Position numbers and translations under genes: made by a program | Notes under the pieces: model-generated | The model's database searches: none | Told to the model about the DNA's origin: nothing | Seen by the model: the letters and a program-made list of their open reading frames with translations, nothing else | DNA from: Akkermansia sp. | Lineage (GTDB): Bacteria; Verrucomicrobiota; Verrucomicrobiia; Verrucomicrobiales; Akkermansiaceae | Direction: 5' to 3' | Assembly (NCBI GenBank): GCA_022787425.1 | Contig: JALFWB010000031.1 | Coordinates: forward strand, 186,001 to 250,000 | DNA: 64,000 bases | Shown: positions 17,665-26,600 of the stretch, piece by piece | How the letters are laid out: every line of letters starts with the position of its first letter | Position numbering within the stretch: the stretch's first letter is position 1

Positions 17665-18702
17665 TCAATCCCGAAATCCAACCGGGGACGCTGCGACCGC
17701 CATCACGGCGCGCATGGCGTGCATCTTGGCCTCGGTCTCCTGCCATTCGGTTTCTTCATCGGAGCTCGCGAGGAGTCCGCCGCCGGCATACAGGCGGCAG
17801 CGGTCGGGCAGAAACTGCATGCAGCGCAGGGTCACATACAGGGTCGGCTCGCCGTTCCGGCAGGGACCCAGGTAGCCTGCGTACAGGCGACGGTCGATGT
17901 CGGGGTGGGCGGCCAAAGTAGCGGCGGCCTGTTCGCGGGGGTAGCCGCAGACGGCGGGGGTGGGGGGGAGCTGCTTCAGCAGGGCGGGGATGTGCTCGGC
18001 CGCCAGCTCAAAGGAAATGGGGGTGCAGAGGTGCTCGATACGGCCTGCGTTGCGGGTGTGCGGCGGCAGGGCTTGCACTCGGGGGGTGAAGCGCAGCAGG
18101 GTCTCGGTGATGCATCGGGTCACCAGCTCCTGTTCCTCTCGGTTTTTGGCATCCCACGGGCCGCTCTGCACGGGGCGGGTGCCGGCCAGGGCCATGGTGT
18201 GCCACTGTTGCCCGCTGCCGCTCAGGAGCAGCTCGGGCGTGCTGCACAGCCAGGCGCCGTGTTCGGGGGTCTGCACCAAGGCTGTGAATGCAGCGGGATG
18301 CGCTGCACAGGCTGCCGTATAGGCGCGGAAGGGGCTTACGCTGCCGCAGAATACATCCGCCGTGCGGGCCAGGACCAGCTTGCGCAGACCGCCCGGGGTT
18401 CTCAGTAGTTTCATGGCGCGCTCAAAGGCGGCGTGGTAGGCTTCGCGTGTGGTGGCTTCCTCGATATCGGTAGGCGCTGCAGGGGGAAACTTCTCTGCCT
18501 CCGGGGGCTCGTGCAGTTCATCGGCTATCAGTCGGCCGGCTTCACCGTAGGCGGCGATGGTAAATCCATCCCCTATCCCTGCAGGGCTCATCCCGCCGTC
18601 CGCCTGCATGCAGAACACATCTCCGCCCGCTGACGTGCGGTACAGCGCAAAAGCGCACCGCCGCCGCGTCAACGCATCGATTTTCTCGCCTCTCTCCCGC
18701 AT
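17665..18702 (-). CDS. menF: Isochorismate synthase (chorismate-binding enzyme)
   Basis: 345 residues, one chorismate-binding domain. Diagnostic segments are [33 protein letters not shown], a Glu-rich metal site ([12 protein letters not shown]) and the C-terminal [23 protein letters not shown]. It converts chorismate to isochorismate, the first committed step to menaquinone (or siderophores); a menaquinone role fits an anaerobe with cytochromes, but no other men gene is present. Anthranilate or aminodeoxychorismate synthase is less likely from the signature. Its promoter puts the -10 box 9 nt before the ATG. Confidence 0.8.
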   Translation of the reverse strand: MRERGEKIDALTRRRCAFALYRTSAGGDVFCMQADGGMSPAGIGDGFTIAAYGEAGRLIADELHEPPEAEKFPPAAPTDIEEATTREAYHAAFERAMKLLRTPGGLRKLVLARTADVFCGSVSPFRAYTAACAAHPAAFTALVQTPEHGAWLCSTPELLLSGSGQQWHTMALAGTRPVQSGPWDAKNREEQELVTRCITETLLRFTPRVQALPPHTRNAGRIEHLCTPISFELAAEHIPALLKQLPPTPAVCGYPREQAAATLAAHPDIDRRLYAGYLGPCRNGEPTLYVTLRCMQFLPDRCRLYAGGGLLASSDEETEWQETEAKMHAMRAVMAVAASPVGFRD

Positions 18703-18711
18703 GTCGCCCCC

Positions 18712-18740
18712 ACTATACCACGCCCCGCCCTCTTTTTCAA
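18712..18740 (-). promoter_or_regulatory. Promoter of the isochorismate synthase - prfB - trmD cluster
   Basis: On the minus strand: -35 TTGAAA (18740-18735), a 17-nt spacer, -10 TATAGT (18717-18712), then 9 nt to the ATG at 18702. The arrangement predicts a leader of at most a few nucleotides. Confidence 0.65.
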
Positions 18741-18831
18741 TGCCTTTCTACCCCTACTCACATGCTCTGTGGGGCTTGACACTCATGGATGCCGGAAGCG
18801 CAGCCGGGTGGCCGTCGCTCCCCGCTGAGTC

Positions 18832-18862
18832 AAAAAAAGCGCCGGGGTGGCCCCGACGCTTT
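18832..18862 (-). terminator. Rho-independent terminator of the PA14-like gene
   Basis: On the minus strand, AAAGCGTCGGGG pairs with CCCCGGCGCTTT around a short loop and is followed directly by a run of seven T. It lies 30 nt after the stop of the gene at 18892. Confidence 0.85.
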
Positions 18863-18891
18863 GAGTTGATGAAAGTGAGAGATCAAGGGGA

Positions 18892-20160
18892 TCAGGGGAC
18901 GGCCTTCCAGACCATGGAGTCCTTGTTGTAGGTCGGGCATTGCATACCGCCGCCGCCCAAGTAACCCTGGAGCATCTTCTCCAGCTCCGCCTTGTCCGGC
19001 TCAGCGAAGTTAGTGCGGAAGAGGTCGAAGTTTTTGCCACCGGTACCATCCGTGACATTCTGAATGAGAAGCACGAAGCCGAAACTACCGCCCTGTTCGG
19101 CGATGAGCACCTCGATGGGGTAGTTTTGACCCTGCTTCACCTCGAAGATCGCGCCGGCTGTCAGACCGCCGACTTCGCTGTTCCACTTGGGTGTCTCCTG
19201 TGTGGTAATGAATTCGTAGCCCTTGTGCTCCTTGTCTTTACCACTCTTGATTTCCTCCGCGTAGGCCTTGAGGTCGCCGCCGGAGACACGCATAGCGCCC
19301 GGCTTGGACTTATCGAAGCGAGTGGCGATACGATAGCCGGCCTCCAACACGAGTTTGTTGTTGAAGCGGACAGCGAGGATATCGTCACCCGTACCGACGA
19401 AGCGGAATTTACCGGTGACGGGGGCCTGCACACGGCCGCGGTAGACGGCCACCCAGCGGGCGGGCTTCACGCGGTCCTCGCACTGGTAGGCCACGGGAGC
19501 GTAGCGGTCTTCACAAACAGGCAGGTAGAAGTTGGTGGCGTACAGCTTGGTGGGGGACTGCCAGTACTTGGCAAGCACGCTCTCGCGCCAGCCACCCTTC
19601 ATGAAGTCATGCAACACCTCGAACTGTTTGAGCTCACTGTTCGGTCCGCTCTCTTTGATGATGCCGGTCGGGCTGCCGGATTTGGTCTGCTTGAGGTCGT
19701 AGAACGTACCCTCCAAGGCAGAGCCACCGCCCTTGCTGGAACCGAGACCGTTACCGCCGTCGCCGAGGCCCTCACCCAGACCGCCGGCACCCATGCCGAT
19801 ACCGAAGTCAGCCGCCTCACCGAAGTCGGCGCTATCCATCTCCACCGGAGCCATGGCCACATTGGCGGGCGCATCCGCCACAATCATGGCCGGTGCCACA
19901 TCGCTGGACGGGCTGGAGGAGCTGGAGGAGAGCTCCTGCGTGGTCGGCTTGTTGGTGGGCGGTGCGTTATCCTCCGGCGGTGTAAAGCTGATGAAGGAGG
20001 GCTCCACCGTCTTGACGATGATCTTAACGGCAAAGTAAAGCACCGTGGCTGCCAAGCTGATCAGCAGCAGGGCAAGCGCAGCAGATGTAACCTTATTGCG
20101 GGTCGCGGACTTGCGCAGCTCCGCTTCCGCTTCCGGGCTCATTTCGATGTGTAATGCCAT
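18892..20160 (-). CDS. Membrane-anchored protein with PA14-like beta domain
   Basis: The ATG at 20160 gives 422 residues; earlier in-frame ATGs lack support. A cytosolic N-terminus is followed by one membrane helix (about residues 24-48), then a Pro/Ser/Thr-rich and Gly-rich low-complexity linker (GIGMGAGGLGEGLGDGGNGL), and then a domain at about residues 150-350 with PA14-like motifs (WVAVYRGRVQAPVTGKFRFVGTGDDILAVRFNNKLVLEAG, YPIEVLIAEQGGSFGFVLLIQN). PA14 domains bind carbohydrate or act in protein-protein contacts. The layout suggests an inner-membrane-anchored periplasmic protein. No partner gene is evident; a strong terminator follows. Confidence 0.72.
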   Translation of the reverse strand: MALHIEMSPEAEAELRKSATRNKVTSAALALLLISLAATVLYFAVKIIVKTVEPSFISFTPPEDNAPPTNKPTTQELSSSSSSPSSDVAPAMIVADAPANVAMAPVEMDSADFGEAADFGIGMGAGGLGEGLGDGGNGLGSSKGGGSALEGTFYDLKQTKSGSPTGIIKESGPNSELKQFEVLHDFMKGGWRESVLAKYWQSPTKLYATNFYLPVCEDRYAPVAYQCEDRVKPARWVAVYRGRVQAPVTGKFRFVGTGDDILAVRFNNKLVLEAGYRIATRFDKSKPGAMRVSGGDLKAYAEEIKSGKDKEHKGYEFITTQETPKWNSEVGGLTAGAIFEVKQGQNYPIEVLIAEQGGSFGFVLLIQNVTDGTGGKNFDLFRTNFAEPDKAELEKMLQGYLGGGGMQCPTYNKDSMVWKAVP

Positions 20161-20361
20161 ATGCGTGGGAAATTCGTTTACTCCGTTTTTGTACCACATC
20201 TCAGCACGTTTGGCGAGCAAAATCCCCCGAGAAAGTGCAACAAGAGTGCAACAGATACCACTGTAACGCTCTCAACACCCTCTCTCTACTGCCGCAGTGG
20301 GGCGGATCCCGGGTCTGATAAGACTTCTCTCCACCGTGGTGATAGTGGAGGAGAGATGGTG

Positions 20362-20543
20362 GGACGCGGAATTTTCGGAAGGATCGGAAACTGATTGGTA
20401 TGCTTGGTCGGTACAAGCTGCATGCCGCCGAGATAGTAGCTTCCTTGTTTTTTGATAAATTTCTATAGCTACCTACGATGAATTTGCTTTGAAGTCTTTG
20501 CCGAAGAAGAGCATATAATTCGGTTTCCGAAAATTCCGCGTCC
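20362..20543. repeat. MITE-like interspersed repeat, copy 1
   Basis: Perfect 19-bp terminal inverted repeats, GGACGCGGAATTTTCGGAA at 20362-20380 and its complement at 20525-20543, bound a 182-bp AT-richer interior. A weaker GAGAG-rich similarity continues outside both ends. The interior shares a 28-bp block (20466-20493) with only two differences from copy 2 at 47182-47209. No transposase is encoded. The rest of the 20161-20644 gap holds only upstream sequence of the PA14-like gene and a terminator. Confidence 0.8.
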
Positions 20544-20584
20544 TCCCCCACACCCCCTCTCTATTACCCAGGCGGCAGGATTTG

Positions 20585-20620
20585 AAAAAAGGGCCTGCCG
20601 CAGTGGAGGCGGCAGGCCCT
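20585..20620 (-). terminator. Rho-independent terminator of the autotransporter gene
   Basis: A 10-bp stem (GGGCCTGCCG with CGGCAGGCCC) is followed on the minus strand by six T. It sits 25 nt after the autotransporter stop codon. Confidence 0.85.
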
Positions 20621-20644
20621 GTGAAGTGGACTTGCGTCCGTGTA

Positions 20645-23600
20645 TCAGAAGTTGACGCGGTAGCCGACGGAGCCGTTCACGCCCACCTCGTCGGCGTTGA
20701 AGTCGGCGTTCACATCGAAGAAGATGGAACCCGCATCCTGCGAGATCGGGATGGTGAGGGTGGCACCGAGTTCTGCACCGATGACTCCCTTTTCGTTGCT
20801 GCGGGTGCTGACCGTGGCGGTCGGAAGAGCGGCGAGGGCGGTGTTCAGCTTGTTGTAGCGGTCCCCGAAGTCCAGCTTGAGCAGGGCGCGGGCCTCGAAG
20901 ATGGAGGCGCGGTTGTACTCGTTTTCACCCACGATGCTCTGGAGTCGACCACCGAGGCCGAGGGAGAACTGCGTGAGGGAAGCTGAGTCCGTGGTCAGGC
21001 GGGTGTCCGCCGTGCCGCCTTCCGTCGCGCTGTCCAGCGAGGTGTGGCTGAAGCTCATGTTGAACAGGGGCTGCACGCAGGTGGTCGCCTCATCGTTCAG
21101 GGCGAAGGTTCGGGCTACCTCATACAGGAAGCCGAACATCATGCCGTTCGTCTTGTAGGTGGTCTTGCCTGCGATGCCCGGGATGGTGCGCTCCAGATCC
21201 ACATCGGCGCGGCCGAGGGTGCCCACGAAGGTGTTGACCCAGGAACCGGTCGAGACGCGGGCGAAGAGCGAGACGTACTGGGTGTCCAGGTCGCCCGTCA
21301 GGGTGTCGGCAGCCTTGCCGGTGTAGTCACCGAAGAGGGCGCTGACCGCCACGCCGAGGGTGAGGTTCGGGTTCACATCGACGTCAACACCGACCGTGCC
21401 GCCCCAGGAGGAGACTTGGTAACCTGCATCCGTGCCGCTCTCGCTGAGCTGGCGATAGTTGCCGTCACCGCTGATCCAGCCGTTGACGTAGGGCATGTCC
21501 TCGTTCACCACGCACTCATTCACGCCCATGGTGGTGGTGCGGTTGCGGATGGAGCGGAGTTGACGCTGCACATCGTCAGCCACCGCCAGCCCCACGGCGG
21601 ACAGCGAGCTGCCTGCCAGAGCCGCACCCAGCTTGTCCATCGCGCCCTTATTGCCGGTAGTAATGTGGTTATCCAGCATATCGAGCACCTGAGCCAACTC
21701 ACTGCCCGGAGTCCTTGTCTGCGGATCAAGGTGGAACATCGCCTTGCCCGCCAGCGCCAAGCCTGCCGTTCCGTTCGGCGTCTGACCACCATGCGCGACG
21801 TAGTATCCCGTGTTAGCATCGGCAATGATATCAACGGAACCCTCCACCGCGCGGAAGTTGGTGAAGTACTTGGTCATCCACGTGCAGTCGCTCATGTCCA
21901 CCATCACGTTGCTCACCGTGCAATTGTCCTGATCGTTCAGCACAAAGAGCAGGATGTCCTTCTCCTTGCCGCCCGCATTGAAATTCAGACCCGTGTTCTC
22001 CACTTCGTGCACCTTCAGCGTCACGTTCTCCAAGCTCAGGGATGCACCCGTGGTAACCGTGGGCTTGCCGTCAGTCTTCAGGCTGTTATTCACCTCCTTG
22101 GCGGAAACGGTGAAGTCCAGCTCGCCACCCTTCATAGAGGAGTCATTGACCAGCGTCACCGGGGTCGCCTTACCGTCAACTGTCTTGTTGTTCAGTAGTA
22201 CTGTCTCCCCCGTGGTGTCAATACCACCCAGAGTGTAACCTTCTGCGTCAGTATATTTCAGATCCACCGTACCTGCCTTGCCGATCACCATCAGGTTCGC
22301 ACTCGCGCGAAGAACCAGGTGTGCGTCCTTATCCGAGGTACCAACACGAACAGGGGCCCCATCTGCACCCGGTAGATATTCCCCGGTGTAGCTGCCTCCC
22401 TCGCGCACCAAGAGTGTACCGCTCACACCCAGAGTTGCATCCTCATCGTTCAGCGTGTCCATCTCGATGGTCCCGGAGTTGGTGGAGAGCGTCTTCTCGC
22501 TTACCTTGCCGTCCAGCACCACCAGCATTCCATCGCCCGCCACCGAGCCATCGCCCGTGAGGGAAGCGACTTTCACCGTGGAGCCGCTGCCGATCGTCAG
22601 CGTACCATCGTTGGCCATGGAGTCACCGGTCAGCGTACCGCCATCATTGACGGTCAATTCCGTGCCGCTGTGAATGGAAATAAGGCCGTTAGCCGTCAGC
22701 TCGTTCTGGACAATCAGCTTGTTCTGGACAATCAGGTTGCCGTGGATAATGCTCAGCGTGTTCGTGGTCACGGAATCTCCCGTGAGGGTGTAGGTCGTCA
22801 CCCCGGACTCGGCATCCACGTTGATACCCGTTACCGTCTGAGCCCCATGAACCTGCACGATATCGGAGCCGTTTCCCATGAAACTCACCGGACCATTGGA
22901 AGATTGCTTCGGACTAAAGCCATCGGACTCCGTCCAGCCGACTGTCGTGTCGCCGACCCATTCCGGCCCCATCGTCACCTTCGTCAGAGTAACAGCGGAA
23001 TCGGTTGCCTCGATGTAGAACTTCACACCATCCTTGACGTAAGATTTGTCACCATTATTCAAGGTGAAGGAGCCGGTGGAAGAACCGAAACCGGCCAACT
23101 TGTAAGCTGCGCCCTCTGCCACGGCATTGGACAGCAGATAGGTCCAATCATTGTTATTGATGATAAAATCCAGACCCTTCAGCTCACCGGATACCTTAAT
23201 CAGCGGCGTATTCGTATCGAGGCCAGCCAGAACACCATCACCGATCGTGATAGAAGTAGCCGTCATATCCCCGCCCACCGTCAGGGAACCGCCCAAGGTG
23301 AAAGCGGAGGCCGTCATGTTGTCGGTCAGGGTGGCCCCCTTATTCAGAGATGCCCCGTTGCCCAACTCCATGGACTTGCCGCTGATGGTGGCGTTTACCG
23401 TAGTATTCTCCGCAAACTCTACCGTGGAATTCGTACCCGTGTAACTACCGATCCAGTCCATGATCTTGTCCGTGAAGGACACAGTGCCGGTGGAGGTGTC
23501 CGAAATGCTGCCCGAGCCCTTCAGCTCGCCGTTGAAGGTGAAATCACCCGTGCCGCTGAGGGACAGGGTAGAGTCCTCCTTCAACTCCATATTCGCGTTG

Positions 23601-26600
23601 GTCGTACCCGTGCTTGCCTCCACTTCCCCGCCAAGGTTCAGGGTGCTCCCGGAGATGGCCAAGTTATCCAAATTGGCCAAGCTGCCGATCGTTGAATCGC
23701 TCAGGTTGATGGTACCGGTCCAAGTGTTGTCGTCCACCTCCGTTGCTGCTGCATCGTCTGCGTTGGCACCGGACATGTTGTAGACGCCGGAGCCCTTGAG
23801 CGTCATGTTTCCGGACTCAATCTTGACCTTTTCGAGCGTCACTCCTCCGTTGATGGTCAGAGAAGCGTTCTGCCTGACGATGATGCCCTTCTCTGCCGTT
23901 GACACGAGAGCATTATTCATCACCAGGTTGCCACCGTTCAGTACCAGACCTTCCGTTGTCGCAGCGTCAGCCGCGTTGCCGGCAGCACCATAGGTCACCT
24001 CCCCGGTGTTGATATAGTAGAGCCCGCTCGTGCCGGCCTTGGTAATCGTTGCCTCGCTGCCGTCTACGGTAACAGCGAGGTTGGTTTCCGATCCGACAGA
24101 AACCATTGTGCTTCCCGAAGTAATCCCCTCGAGAGTTCCGCTGCCCGCGATGATGGTGTAGACACCGGACTCATAGCCGTTACCATAGGTTCCTGCAGTG
24201 GGATCGTAGTATGATGATGTGGTCTTCTTGTCGAGCACGTCGAACGAGGTGAATGACAAATTGCCGCTGCCCATTTCGAACGTGCCGTCATTCTCGATAG
24301 CCTTACCCAAGGTGACTGAACCGTCAATCGTGAGCGAATTGCCGTTCGTCACCTTCAGGGTGCCGCTACCCTCCACAGTGCCGCCCAAACTCCTGGTCCC
24401 CTCGTTGGTCAATACCGCTCCCTCCTCCAAGGAGATGGTGCCGGCTGCGGCCGCAGTGTCGCCCGTCAGACTCAGCGTTGCGCCCTCCTTCACCGACACG
24501 GATCCGCTGCCGTCAGACATACCGGCCAATCTCAAGGTTCCCCCGGTCACCTCAACGCTTGTCGCCTTCTCCAAGGAAGTCAGGATCTCCGTTGTGCCTG
24601 AACTGACCAATTTCCCGGTACAGTCAAGTTTGTTAATCGTATTGTCACTTCCGGTCAGAGTTGTAGCACCATTTACCTCGAGGGTGTCGATGTAGTTCCC
24701 ATTGCCGGATATGAGAGCCCCACCGTTGTCGGTCAAAGTTGTGATGATGTTTGAAGAACCGGAGATAATCGTCTGTGAATTCGACGTCAGCGTCGTAATC
24801 TTATTCTCGTTTCCCGATATAACAGAGCCTCCGTTATCAATGAGGGTTTGAATGACGGAATTGCTGCTGCTGAGTTTGCTCTGACCGTTGGCTGTCAAGG
24901 TCGTGACTGTCAGAACTCCCCCAAATGCCGCGGACTTTCCATTATTCACTGTTACCGTATTTGCTGTTATGCTCTTCGAGAATGTTGCATCAGTGTCAGC
25001 TATTACGGATAAAATTCCGTTGTCGGTCGTGCGGATAATATCGATATTGATATCTCCTGCATTACCGGAAAAAGTAAGAGTTGAAGCCGACGTCGCATTT
25101 GTGCATTGTAACTCGAACTTTCCGGTCCATGCTGCTATGTCTCCGGTATAAGTGTAGTTCATGTAGCGAGCACCACTCGAGTCGATGTTTGCGACGTAGG
25201 TGCCGGAACCGGACCAACTTCCGGAGAACGTGGATGTGTTATTTGTGGTAGAGTTGGTGTATGCACTGTTAGTCCAAGCCTTTTTGGAAGCTGTGTCTGT
25301 AAGCTTTACATTGAAACTCTGAACTGACTGCCAGTTTTCTGCACTGCTATCATGGCTCCATCCATCTACTCCCTTGAATTCTAAGAGAGACCTCTGTCCG
25401 TTGACAAGCTCTCTGAAATAGCTTCCTTTGAGACCGCCGGAAATTGTGACAGTGCCCGTCCACTCCGGTCCCAGACTTACACCTGTGCCAAGAGAGGTAA
25501 TTGCTGCATTCGGGGATTCAATTACATAGTTTCCGTTTCCCGTCAGCGTCAGAGATTTGCCGGAATCCACTGTTACGCTTGATTTGTTCAGTACGGTGCC
25601 CGTGCCATCCAAACCAATCGTTGAATTCTTAATTACCTGAATCCCCTGCGACACTTGATCAGTGAGGGATGCCGTCATTCGGAGTGTGCCACCGTTGAGC
25701 TTCAGTTTGGTAGCATCAGCGATGCCTCCGGTGTTATCGGAGGGGGAACCATCATAAAGGACAACCCCGCTGTTGACATAATATACGCCGGAATCGGCAG
25801 TCAGCGTGGCAGAGATATACCACCCCTCGGAGTTCCCCTTGGTAATTGTGTATTCGGTTCCGTCTATGCTTACTGTCTTAATATCCTTCCCCCCCGTAAT
25901 CGAGGCGCCTGTCCCTTCATTGCGAACAATCCAGGCTTTTGTCGTGTCGATGTATCCATTGGCAGAAGTCTCTCCTTTGTCTATATAGCCGCAGAAATCC
26001 TGCACCGAAACACCTGACGTAACGGTGATGGCTGTGCTGTCACCGAAAGTCAATGATCCCGTGTTAAAGATTACTCCCCCCAACGTCAGAGCATCTCCGT
26101 TGAAGGAAAGAGAACCACCCCCTGTGTTGCTGACAGAACCGGCGATAGTTACAGAGTTGCCGAAAGAAAGGGAGCCTGCGCCGGAATTGGTGATGGAGCC
26201 TGCCGCGGTTACAGCACCGGTGAAGGACAGCGACCCGGAACCTTCCAGATAGAAGCCGGAAGCCAGAGTAGCATCAGCAGAGACAACTGCATTTTTACCT
26301 GCCGCTTGTCCGGCAGAGCTCACCGTAATGTAAAGCGAGCCTGCACTTGCGCCTCCCTTGGAAAGTGTTCCACTGTAGTCCTCGAGCTTATTGATATTCA
26401 GACGAAGGGAATCTCCTGTGGAATGGGTCGCAGAAAAATCTCCGCTTCCCGTCAGAAGTCCAACGTTCAGGACTCCTTTCCATACCGTCTCCAAGGTGCT
26501 ATTTTGCGTAATAGCGAGGGAGCCAATGGCGATGGAGTCGGTCGCCTTGTTAGAATCAAAGAATAGGATTTTGCCTCCGTTTAAGGCGACTGAGGCGATC

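Noticed and set aside
17543-17746. Treating prfB as a frameshifted pseudogene or extending its frame upstream to 17746
   Set aside because: The upstream extension is not RF2-like, whereas the short first frame plus a +1 shift at CTT TAA C reproduces the known RF2 arrangement and correct length.
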